Assembly: GCA_023411405.1 (NCBI GenBank)
Contig: JAEYOU010000087.1
Coordinates: forward strand, 1-6,530
Length of the DNA stretch: 6,530 nt
Origin: Pseudomonadota bacterium
Lineage (GTDB): Bacteria; Myxococcota; Myxococcia; Myxococcales; Anaeromyxobacteraceae
Reading direction: 5' to 3'
Below, in pieces: positions 1 to 5,776 of the stretch. The position numbers and the translations under genes were made by a program. The number at the start of each line of letters is the position of its first letter. The first letter of the stretch is position 1. The notes under the pieces were generated by a model. The model did not search any database. It worked only from the letters and a program-made list of their open reading frames with translations, and was not told the DNA's origin.

Positions 1-1222
1 GCTCCAGCGCGTCTACGAAGTAGGAGTGGTTCACCATCTTCCGCGCGCGCCGGCCGCGCGGCGGCTCGCGGAAGTGGCGCTGCGCGTGGAGCGCGAGCCG
101 CACACGCTCCGCCACCTTGCGCGGCAGCCGCGAGGTGGAGACGAGCGAGGCGAGGAGCTCGTCGGCCTCTCGCCCCGCGGGCGCCTCGCCCTCCGGCGCC
201 GGGCCGGGCGCCGCGCCCAGGTGCATCACCAGGGCGGCGAGGAGCACGGCCTCGGAGACCTCCGCGCCCGAGCGGACGAGCCGATCGAGCGCGCCCAGGT
301 GCGCGAAGAACGCGCGGCGGCCGGCCTCGTCCCACGAGTCGAGCGCCGTGCCGAGGGCGGGGAGGAGGAAGGGCAGCGCCCCGCACGCGCGGAGGAGCTG
401 GAAGGCGCGCGCCGAGCCGCCGCACCGCAGGATCTTGAACGTCTCCTCGAGCACCCGCGCCGGCGCGCAGCGGGCGAGCTCGCCCGCGGACCGCCGCATC
501 GCCTCGAACGTGTCCGGCGCGATGGTGAAGCCGAGGCGCGAGGCGAAGCGGACCGCGCGCAGGCTCCGCACCGGATCCTCGCGGATGCGGATCTCCGGAT
601 CGCCGATCGTGTGGATCCGGCGGGCCTCGAGGTCGGCGCGGCCGCCCACGTAGTCGATCACCTCTCCGGCCGCGACGTCGTAGAACAGGCCGTTCACGGT
701 GAAGTCGCGGCGGACGGCGTCCTCCTCGGCGGTGCCGAAGACGTTGTCGCGCGTGATGAGCAGGTCGGCCTCGCCGTCGGCGGCGCCCTCCTCGGCGGCC
801 AGCTCGCCGGGGTTCTTCCGGAAGGTGGCGACCTCGATGACCTTGCCGCCGCGGAAGTAGACGTGCGCGAGCCGGAACCGCCGGCCGATGAGGCGGCAGT
901 TGCGGAAGATCGCCCGCACCTCGCCCGGGTGCGCGTCGGTCGCGACGTCGAAGTCCTTGGGCGTGTGGCCGAGCAGGAGATCGCGGACGCAGCCGCCCAC
1001 CAGGTACGCCTGGTGGTGCATGTGCCGGAGCCGGGCGATGACCTTCAGGGCCTCGGGATCGAGGCGCTCGACCGGGATCTCCGGCGGATGGGCCGGCGGG
1101 GGGGCCTCGGGGGGATCGAGCGCGAGCCCGGGCGGAGGCGCTCCGCGGGTCGCGTCGTCGTCGAGATCGAGGTGGGAAGGGTGAGGCTGGCGGAGGGCTG
1201 CGGCTCGGGTTCGTTCGTGCAT
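1..1222 (-). CDS. pcnB: Poly(A) polymerase I (PcnB), C-terminus beyond the left edge
   Basis: Class II nucleotidyltransferase expected to add 3' poly(A) tails that mark RNAs for decay. The 407 visible residues open with about 50 acidic, proline-rich residues. The catalytic head follows: GGCVRD (76-81 region) and KDFDVAT with metal-binding D90 and D92. LIGRRFRLAH (111-120) is the signature that separates bacterial poly(A) polymerases from CCA-adding enzymes. Further conserved blocks are RRDFTVNGLFYD (171-182), DYVGG (190-194), REDPVRSLRAVRFA (214-227) and ARVLEETFKILR (255-266); the helical neck and body continue to the edge. The gene lies downstream of rnhB on the same strand. The start is uncertain: ATG at 1222 has no strong Shine-Dalgarno, and an in-frame GTG at 1294 would add 24 residues. 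The frame is closed upstream by a stop at 1330-1328. Family call is firm; choice of PAP over CCA-adding enzyme rests on the signature. Confidence 0.93.
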   Translation of the reverse strand, partial: MHERTRAAALRQPHPSHLDLDDDATRGAPPPGLALDPPEAPPPAHPPEIPVERLDPEALKVIARLRHMHHQAYLVGGCVRDLLLGHTPKDFDVATDAHPGEVRAIFRNCRLIGRRFRLAHVYFRGGKVIEVATFRKNPGELAAEEGAADGEADLLITRDNVFGTAEEDAVRRDFTVNGLFYDVAAGEVIDYVGGRADLEARRIHTIGDPEIRIREDPVRSLRAVRFASRLGFTIAPDTFEAMRRSAGELARCAPARVLEETFKILRCGGSARAFQLLRACGALPFLLPALGTALDSWDEAGRRAFFAHLGALDRLVRSGAEVSEAVLLAALVMHLGAAPGPAPEGEAPAGREADELLASLVSTSRLPRKVAERVRLALHAQRHFREPPRGRRARKMVNHSYFVDALE

Positions 1223-1307
1223 GCGGTCGCCGGATCGGGGGGCGCCCTGGCCGGGAGGATCCCGGGCAAGGGCCGCGCCTGCACCGTCGGGCACGTCCTC
1301 GTGAGCC

Positions 1308-1336
1308 TTTTTAGCGATTGCGACGATTCACGTCAA
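1308..1336 (-). promoter_or_regulatory. Candidate sigma-70 promoter for pcnB
   Basis: Read on the minus strand, TTGACG (1336-1331; 5 of 6 to the -35 consensus) is followed after exactly 17 bases by TAAAAA (1313-1308; 4 of 6 to the -10 consensus). The run of A/T at the -10 stands out in very GC-rich DNA. The -35 overlaps the rnhB stop codon (1335-1333). Transcription would start near 1301, giving pcnB a leader of about 80 bases if translation begins at 1222, or nearly none if it begins at GTG 1294. The call rests on sequence match only. Confidence 0.4.
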
Positions 1337-2196
1337 TTCTCGGGATCATCGGCCTCCAGGGGACCGACCGGCGGGGGCCCGAACAGCTCGGCCTGCGTGG
1401 GCTCGAGCCCCAGGGCCTGACGCACCGGGGCGAAGGAGCGCCGGTGAATCGGGCAAGCCCCCAGCCGCCCGAGCGCGTCGAAGTGCTCGGGGGTCGGGTA
1501 CCCCTTGTGGCGCGCGAACCCGTAGCCGGGGTGCGCCAGGTCGAGCGCGCACATGAGCGCGTCGCGGGTGGTCTTCGCCAGGATGCTGGCGGCGGCGATG
1601 GTGAGCGAGAGCGCGTCGCCGTGGACGATCGGCGTGTGCGGGATCCCGAGCTGCGGGAGCTTGCGGGCATCCACCAGGACGTGCGCGGGACGGACCGAGA
1701 GGCCGCGCACCGCGCGGAGCAGGGCGAGGATCCCGGCGTGGTAGATGTTGAGGGAGTCGATCTCCTCGACCTCCGCCCGCGCCGTCGCCCAGCAGATCGC
1801 GTTCCGCTTGATGTCCTCGGCCAGCCGCTCGCGATCGGCGCGGTCGAGCTGCTTCGAGTCGTCGATCCCGCGTGGCCGGTAGTCGTGCGGCAGGACGCAC
1901 GCCCCCGCGACGACCGGCCCGGCGAGCGGGGCCATGCCCGCCTCGTCCACGCCCGCCACGTGGATGACCCCCTTCTCCCAGAGGTCCGTCTCGTGCCGGA
2001 GGAGGTGGCGGAGCCGTTGCCCCTCGGCCCGGTTCTCGCGCCGGCGCCGGAGGACCTGCTTCAGCACCTCGCGCGCCCCCGCGCGCCGATCGATCGCGAG
2101 CGCCGCCTCGCACTCCTCCGAGAGCGCGCGGCCCTCGTCGAGGAGCTTCGTGCGGAGCTCCGCCACCGAGAGGCGGGAGAGGTCGGCCGGGGTCAC
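1333..2196 (-). CDS. rnhB: Ribonuclease HII with a Gly-Met-Ala substrate loop
   Basis: Cytoplasmic endonuclease that nicks DNA 5' of single embedded ribonucleotides and cleaves RNA in RNA-DNA hybrids. It has 287 residues. Residues 1-78 form the helical N-terminal extension known from Bacillus-type enzymes (LW at 72-73 precedes the core). Core motifs are AGVDEAG (81-87), DDSKQL (112-117), LVDARKLP (174-181), HGDAL (192-196), AAASILAKTTRD (201-212) and YGFARHKGYPT (225-235). The four catalytic acids are D84, E85, D176 and D194. HRRSF (251-255) is the usual C-terminal motif. Odd point: the loop after DEA is normally Gly-Arg-Gly but here is G87-M88-A89. The start is GTG at 2196 with no strong Shine-Dalgarno; no better in-frame start covers the extension. 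It lies 32 bases after the acyltransferase stop, so co-transcription is plausible. Family call is very secure. Confidence 0.97.
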   Translation of the reverse strand: MTPADLSRLSVAELRTKLLDEGRALSEECEAALAIDRRAGAREVLKQVLRRRRENRAEGQRLRHLLRHETDLWEKGVIHVAGVDEAGMAPLAGPVVAGACVLPHDYRPRGIDDSKQLDRADRERLAEDIKRNAICWATARAEVEEIDSLNIYHAGILALLRAVRGLSVRPAHVLVDARKLPQLGIPHTPIVHGDALSLTIAAASILAKTTRDALMCALDLAHPGYGFARHKGYPTPEHFDALGRLGACPIHRRSFAPVRQALGLEPTQAELFGPPPVGPLEADDPEN

Positions 2197-2228
2197 GGGG
2201 GGAGTCTACGACGTCGCGGGAGCGTGTC

Positions 2229-3383
2229 CTAGACCGGCGCGGCCGCGTGCGGCTGGCGGAGGCCGAAGAGCGGGCGCAGCCAGCGCACCCGGCGGATGAC
2301 CTCGTACGACGCCCAGGACCCGAGGAACGTCGCCGCGGTGACGACCGGCAGCTTCAGCCAGGGGCTCGCGGACCAGGGGAGGAGCAGGTACACGGCCGCG
2401 ACCGTGACGGTCTGGTGGAGGATGTAGAACGGATAGACCGCCTGGTTTGCCGCGCGGAGCCAGGGGGTCGGGCGCGTGAAGAGGACGCGCGCGTACCCGA
2501 CGAACGCCAGGACCCAGGTGACGGCGTACGCGGCGTTCACGGCGCTCCAGAAGGCGAGCTGCACGGCGCGGGGCCAGGTCGTCGTGACCCCGGTCGCGTG
2601 CGCCCCGAAGAAGAGCGCCGCGACGACGGCGCCGACGAGGGAGAGCTCTCGCCTCCGCGCCGTCACGAGGTCGAGGAAGGCGCGGCTCGACGCGAGGGCG
2701 AACCCCCACAGGAAGAAGACGAGACCGCCGCACAGGTTCGCCCAGTCGGCCACGAGGTTGTAGGTGACCGGCCACCGCGGCCCGAGCAGCGCGGTCACCA
2801 GCGCGCTCGGGACCACCATGAGAGAGAGCGCCAGGGGCCAACGCTCGCAGAGCCGGACCGCGGCCTCGATGACGCGCCCGCCGGCTGCGGAGCGGATCGC
2901 CATGAGCAACGGCATGCCGGCCGTCGAGAAGACGAGGACGTAGGCGACGAACCAGAGGTGGATCCAGGTCATCGTCCCGGCGGGCGCGGGGAGGTACATG
3001 GAGCGGTACAGCTCCGCGTACGAGATCGGGTCGCCGAGGGCGCGGAGCGAGAGCCAGGTCTGCGGCGGGCAGACGAGGAACGTGCCGACCGCGAGCGGCA
3101 GCCCGAGGCGCGTCCCTCGCTCGGCGGCGAACGCGCCCCAGGAGCGGCGGCGGAGCGACAGCGTCGCGGCGGCGCCGCTCACGAAGAAGAGGAGCGGCAG
3201 CCGCCAGCGGTTCACGCCGACCAGGAAGGGCTCGAGGACGCGGGCGGCCGCCGGGTCGTTGATCAGCCAGGGCCACGACACGTACGCGAGGCACGAGTGG
3301 TAGACGATGAGGAGCGCGAAGGCGAACACGCGCAGCGCGTCCAGGCCGTGCTCCCGCTCGGGGGCTGGGGCCGTGGCATCCAT
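2229..3383 (-). CDS. OpgC-like membrane acyltransferase (acyltransferase 3 family)
   Basis: Predicted 384-residue polytopic inner-membrane protein of the acyltransferase 3 family (PF01757), whose members move acetyl or succinyl groups from acyl-CoA onto sugars, glucans or lipids. Family features include LDALRVFAFALLIVYH (14-29), which holds the conserved Arg and His separated by ten residues (R18, H29). Others are LLFFVSGAA (64-72), the central HLWFVAYVL (142-150) and the late QAVYPFYILHQTV (314-326). About ten hydrophobic segments are visible, for example 93-105, 142-162, 183-200, 216-232, 248-261, 283-302 and 344-358. The central HLWF motif and overall order resemble the OpgC/MdoC glucan succinyltransferase branch, but the acceptor cannot be read from sequence. 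ATG 3383 is chosen because GGGAG lies 9 bases upstream and the family motif starts soon after. No glucan or polysaccharide genes adjoin it. Family sure, substrate unknown. Confidence 0.88.
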   Translation of the reverse strand: MDATAPAPEREHGLDALRVFAFALLIVYHSCLAYVSWPWLINDPAAARVLEPFLVGVNRWRLPLLFFVSGAAATLSLRRRSWGAFAAERGTRLGLPLAVGTFLVCPPQTWLSLRALGDPISYAELYRSMYLPAPAGTMTWIHLWFVAYVLVFSTAGMPLLMAIRSAAGGRVIEAAVRLCERWPLALSLMVVPSALVTALLGPRWPVTYNLVADWANLCGGLVFFLWGFALASSRAFLDLVTARRRELSLVGAVVAALFFGAHATGVTTTWPRAVQLAFWSAVNAAYAVTWVLAFVGYARVLFTRPTPWLRAANQAVYPFYILHQTVTVAAVYLLLPWSASPWLKLPVVTAATFLGSWASYEVIRRVRWLRPLFGLRQPHAAAPV

Positions 3384-3545
3384 CGGCGGGAACTCCCTTC
3401 GTCGAAGCGTGCGGGCGGGAGTGTACCGCACGCAGGTGGTCCACGCGCCGGCGCACGCGGTGGTCCTCGCGGTGGGTCCCCGCTGCGCATAGTCTCCTCG
3501 CGTTCGAGAGGGCCGGGCACGAGCACGGGAGAACAGGAGAGCACG
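3384..3545. promoter_or_regulatory. Divergent intergenic region with inverted and direct repeats
   Basis: These 162 bases separate the divergent acyltransferase and aldo/keto reductase genes and should hold both promoters. A perfect 8-bp inverted repeat, GCGTGCGG (3407-3414) and CCGCACGC (3426-3433), encloses an 11-base spacer. On the minus strand that spacer contains TACACT (3425-3420), a 4-of-6 match to a -10 box, but no good -35 lies at the right distance. The octamer GGTGGTCC occurs at 3435 and 3459, with GGTGGGTCC at 3471, so starts are 24 and 12 bases apart. On the plus strand CATAGT (3489-3494 area) is a weak -10 candidate. AGGAG ahead of ATG 3546 is the reductase ribosome binding site. 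A regulatory role is inferred from position. Confidence 0.4.
3407..3433. repeat. Perfect 8-bp inverted repeat upstream of the acyltransferase gene
   Basis: GCGTGCGG (3407-3414) and CCGCACGC (3426-3433) are exact reverse complements around an 11-base spacer, 24 bases upstream of the acyltransferase start codon. It could be a repressor operator or, if transcribed on the minus strand, a leader hairpin just ahead of the ribosome binding site. No T-run follows, so it does not look like an intrinsic terminator. A smaller palindrome, CTTCGTCGAAG (3397-3407), adjoins it. Confidence 0.45.
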
Positions 3546-4541
3546 ATGAAGCGGAAGTGGGAGAGAGCGGGGATCGAGACCAGCGCGATGGGGCTCGGGT
3601 GCTGGGCGATCGCCGGCAAGTGGAACGATCCGAACGCGAGCTGGGAGTGGCACGGCACGAACGACGACGAGTCGATCCGCGCGATCCGCGCGGGCATCGA
3701 ACACGGCGTCACGCTCCTCGACACCGCCGACATCTACGGCGCGGGCCACAGCGAGGTGGTCGTCGGCAAGGCCATCCGCGGGCTGCGGGACGGGGTGGTC
3801 CTCGCGACCAAGTTCGGCCACGTCTTCGACGAGGAGAAGCACCTGAACCTCGGCCGCACCGACGCGAGCCCCGCGTACGTCCGGAAGGCCGTGGAGGGGA
3901 GCCTGCGGCGGCTCGGGACGGACCGGATCGACCTCTACCAGCTCCACGTCTGGGAGTACCCGCCCGACCAGGCGGGCGAGGTCGTGGCGGTCCTCGAGGA
4001 CCTCGTGCGCGAGGGGAAGATCCGCACCTACGGCTGGTCCACCGACGTGAAGGCGGGCGTCGAGGCCTTCGCCCGCGGCCCGCATTGCGGCGCGGCGCAG
4101 ATCCTGGCCAACGTCTTCGAGTCCAACGACCGGCTCATCGCCTTCGGCGAGGGGAAGGGGCTCGCCCTCCTCTGCCGGAGCCCGCTCGCGATGGGGCTCC
4201 TCGGCGGCCGGTACACGAAGCCCGGGGCGGAGCTCCCTCGGGGCGACGTGCGGACCAGCAACTTCGAGTGGATCACCTGGTTCCAGGACGGCCGCGCCAA
4301 CCCGAACTACGCCGCGCGCCTCGAGGCCGCGCGCGAGATCCTGACGAGCGGCGGCCGGAGCCTCGTGCAAGGCGCGCTCGCGTGGCTCTGGGCGAAGAGC
4401 CCGAGCCTCGTCCCCATCCCCGGGTTCAAGACCGAGGCCCAGGCGGTGGAGAACGCCAGGGCGATGGAGAAGGGGCCGCTCACCGGCGAGCAGATGAAGC
4501 AGGTGGCGGAGCTGGTCGCGTACGAGGACCGGGACCTGTGA
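3546..4541 (+). CDS. Aldo/keto reductase, substrate unknown
   Basis: NADP(H)-dependent oxidoreductase of the aldo/keto reductase superfamily (PF00248), predicted cytosolic, 331 residues, a normal single (beta/alpha)8 barrel length. The complete catalytic tetrad is visible: D59 and Y64 in LLDTADIYGAGHSE (57-70), K89 in ATKFGH (87-92) and H134 in DLYQLHVWEYPP (129-140). GWSTD (163-167), ILANVFES (186-193) and the late IPGFKTEAQAVENARA (291-306) match the family; the last binds the cofactor 2'-phosphate and adenine. MGLGCWAIAG (15-24) is the usual first strand. The start at ATG 3546 has AGGAG about 7 bases upstream. Members act on aldehydes, ketones and sugars, and nothing in sequence or context fixes the substrate. 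It is transcribed away from the acyltransferase and ends 19 bases before the candidate thi promoter with no clear terminator between. Confidence 0.94.
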   Translation: MKRKWERAGIETSAMGLGCWAIAGKWNDPNASWEWHGTNDDESIRAIRAGIEHGVTLLDTADIYGAGHSEVVVGKAIRGLRDGVVLATKFGHVFDEEKHLNLGRTDASPAYVRKAVEGSLRRLGTDRIDLYQLHVWEYPPDQAGEVVAVLEDLVREGKIRTYGWSTDVKAGVEAFARGPHCGAAQILANVFESNDRLIAFGEGKGLALLCRSPLAMGLLGGRYTKPGAELPRGDVRTSNFEWITWFQDGRANPNYAARLEAAREILTSGGRSLVQGALAWLWAKSPSLVPIPGFKTEAQAVENARAMEKGPLTGEQMKQVAELVAYEDRDL

Positions 4542-4560
4542 AGGGCCCCACCTCGGTCGC

Positions 4561-4590
4561 TTGACGGTGGAGGCGGCTCCCCGGTAGCTT
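4561..4590 (+). promoter_or_regulatory. Candidate promoter of the thi operon
   Basis: TTGACG (4561-4566; 5 of 6 to the -35 consensus) is followed after 18 bases by TAGCTT (4585-4590; 3 of 6 to the -10 consensus). Predicted initiation near 4597 falls right at the 5' edge of the TPP aptamer. That fit is the main support, since the -10 itself is weak. The -35 sequence is the same as that proposed for pcnB. Confidence 0.38.
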
Positions 4591-4597
4591 GCCGCGC

Positions 4598-4683
4598 GTC
4601 CGGGGAGCCCCGCCGAGGGGCTGAGAAAGCGGTAGGCCGCTGACCCGTCGAACCTGAACCGGGTCGTGCCGGCGTAGGGAGAC
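4598..4683 (+). promoter_or_regulatory. TPP riboswitch (THI element) aptamer
   Basis: Thiamine-pyrophosphate-sensing RNA leading the thiF-thiS-thiG operon. Conserved elements occur in order. P1 closes with GUC (4598-4600) and GAC (4681-4683). P2 is GCCCC (4607-4611) with GGGGC (4617-4621). The invariant CTGAGA is at 4621-4626. An optional P3a hairpin pairs GCGG (4629-4632) with CCGC (4637-4640). Next come GACCC (4642-4646) and GAACCTGA (4650-4657). P5 pairs CCGG (4659-4662) with CCGG (4669-4672) around a loop matching the Escherichia coli thiM layout, and GCGTAGGGA (4672-4680) closes the pyrophosphate-binding arm. Known behaviour of the family is that TPP binding turns expression off. The match of all conserved blocks plus downstream thiazole genes makes this call secure; exact ends are approximate. 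Confidence 0.96.
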
Positions 4684-4726
4684 TCTCCGCACCTCTCCTC
4701 GCGATCGCGCGCCCCCGTGGAGGAGG
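4677..4726 (+). promoter_or_regulatory. Riboswitch expression platform: Shine-Dalgarno sequestering switch
   Basis: The thiF ribosome binding site GGAGGAGG (4719-4726) can be masked because CTCCTC (4695-4700) pairs perfectly with GAGGAG (4720-4725). The same C/U-rich strand can instead pair through TCTCC (4694-4698) with GGAGA (4678-4682), which belongs to the 3' end of the aptamer and P1. The two pairings exclude each other. Bound TPP would hold the aptamer closed and leave the masking strand free to cover the site; without TPP the site would be open. There is no T-run, so translational rather than termination control is inferred. Confidence 0.5.
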
Positions 4727-4729
4727 CGC

Positions 4730-5569
4730 GTGGAAGGCACCATCGCGATCCGGGTCAACGAGCAGCCCCGCTGCGTCCCCGCCGGCACCCGCCTCTTCCA
4801 GCTCCGCGACGACGTCCGACCGGGCGCGGACGTCGTCATCCTCAACGGCTTCGCGCTGGCGGCGGACCGCGGCGACCGGCCGCTCGCGGACGGCGACGCG
4901 GTGGTCCTCATCCGCCGCGGCGAGGTCCCGCCGCCCGAGGAGCTGGAGGCGCTGCTGGTCGCACGGCACGGCCCTGGCGTCCACGCGAAGGTGCGCCGCG
5001 CGCGCGTCGGGATCGCCGGCTGCGGCGGGCTGGGCAGCACGCTCGCGATCGCGCTCGCGCGGACAGGCGTCGGCGCACTCGTGCTCGTCGACTTCGACGT
5101 CGTCGAGCCGAGCAACCTCAACCGGCAACAGTTCTTCGTCGACCAGCTCGGCCAGCCCAAGGTCGACGCGCTCGCGGAGACCCTCGCGCGCATCAACCCG
5201 TACGTCGCCCTGGAGCGCCACCGCCACCGCCTCCGCGGCGAGGACGTCCCGGCGCTCTTCGGCGGCGCGGACGTCGTCGCCGAGTGCTTCGACGATCCCG
5301 CCGCCAAGGCCGAGCTGGCGACGGCCATGCGCCGCCACCTCCCGCGCACGCCGCTGGTCGCCGTCTCGGGGATCGCCGGGTACGGCCCGGCGTCCGCCAT
5401 CCGGCCGCGGCGCGTGCTCGGCCGCTCGTTCCTCGTCGGCGACGGCGAGAGCGCGGCGCAGCCGGGGCGCGGGCTGCTCGCGCCGCGCGTGACGGTGGCC
5501 GCAGGACAGCAGGCGAGCGTCGTGCTGCGGCTGTTGCTCGGCGAGATCGGCGAACACGGAGAGGAGTGA
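4730..5569 (+). CDS. thiF: ThiF family 2 ThiS adenylyltransferase with N-terminal ThiS-like domain
   Basis: E1-like enzyme expected to adenylate the C-terminal glycine of ThiS with ATP so that sulfur can be loaded for thiazole synthesis. It has 279 residues. Residues 4-63 form a ThiS/ubiquitin-like fold ending RRGEVP, without the carrier Gly-Gly tail. The Rossmann E1 domain follows: nucleotide loop GIAGCGGLGS (94-103), VDFDVVEPSNLNRQQ (120-134) with the acidic, Asn and Arg ATP-site residues, GQPK (141-144), and CFDDPAAK (186-193) carrying the catalytic-region Asp. Only C15, C98 and C186 are present. The CxxC zinc pairs and the late Cys that forms the acyl-disulfide in E. coli ThiF are absent, as I recall for family 2. 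The start is GTG 4730, preceded by GGAGGAGG. It is first in a TPP-riboswitch operon and ends 4 bases before thiS. Confidence 0.92.
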   Translation: MEGTIAIRVNEQPRCVPAGTRLFQLRDDVRPGADVVILNGFALAADRGDRPLADGDAVVLIRRGEVPPPEELEALLVARHGPGVHAKVRRARVGIAGCGGLGSTLAIALARTGVGALVLVDFDVVEPSNLNRQQFFVDQLGQPKVDALAETLARINPYVALERHRHRLRGEDVPALFGGADVVAECFDDPAAKAELATAMRRHLPRTPLVAVSGIAGYGPASAIRPRRVLGRSFLVGDGESAAQPGRGLLAPRVTVAAGQQASVVLRLLLGEIGEHGEE

Positions 5570-5573
5570 ACGG

Positions 5574-5774
5574 ATGGAGATCACGGTGAACGGAAGCGCG
5601 CGCGAGGTGGACGAGGGGCGGACGCTCCCCGCCCTGCTCGCGGACCTGGGCGCCGCGGCGGAGCACGTCGCCGTCGAGCACAACGGCGAGATCCTCGCGC
5701 GGGGCGACTTCGCCCGGGTCGTCCTGCGCGCCGGCGATCGGCTGGAGATCGTGCGCTTCGTCGGAGGAGGGTGA
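5574..5774 (+). CDS. thiS: Sulfur carrier protein ThiS
   Basis: Small cytosolic ubiquitin-like protein that carries sulfur as a C-terminal thiocarboxylate and donates it to the thiazole ring made by ThiG. It has 66 residues, the same length as E. coli ThiS. It opens MEITVNGS, has the central AVEHNGEIL (33-41) and DRLEIVRFVGGG (55-66) at the end, and finishes in the Gly-Gly needed for adenylation by ThiF. The ATG at 5574 follows the thiF stop by 4 bases, with GAGGAG ahead of it inside the end of thiF, so the two are probably translationally coupled. It is distinct from the ThiS-like domain fused to ThiF, which lacks this tail. The call is secure from the C-terminus, size and neighbours. Confidence 0.96.
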   Translation: MEITVNGSAREVDEGRTLPALLADLGAAAEHVAVEHNGEILARGDFARVVLRAGDRLEIVRFVGGG

Positions 5775-5776
5775 CG

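Noticed and set aside
26..1420. Long plus-strand open frame (464 codons) opposite pcnB
   Set aside because: Its translation is Arg/Ala/Glu/Gly-rich and low in complexity, with no family motif. The minus strand gives an unmistakable PcnB. It is a shadow of third-position GC bias.
1318..2232. Plus-strand open frame of 304 codons opposite rnhB
   Set aside because: It is charged and low in complexity, lacks any motif, and lies fully opposite a gene with all RNase HII motifs.
3407..3433. Inverted repeat as an intrinsic terminator
   Set aside because: No T-run follows on either strand, and it lies between divergent start codons where a terminator is not expected.
3307..3492. Small plus-strand frame (61 codons) covering the divergent intergenic region
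   Set aside because: It has no ribosome binding site, starts inside the opposing acyltransferase gene, and has arginine/alanine-rich noise composition.
2247..3545. Upstream extension of the aldo/keto reductase frame, giving a 764-residue reading
   Set aside because: The frame is open far upstream only because it is antisense to the acyltransferase. The true start is ATG 3546, with a Shine-Dalgarno directly before the family's first beta strand.
3384..4370. N-terminal extension of the acyltransferase frame to a 713-residue reading
   Set aside because: The added residues are antisense to the reductase and have no domain character. ATG 3383 has GGGAG at proper spacing.
4548..4570. Possible terminator hairpin after the reductase, CCACC with GGTGG
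   Set aside because: It has only five base pairs around a 13-base loop, has no T-run, and overlaps the better-supported -35 element.
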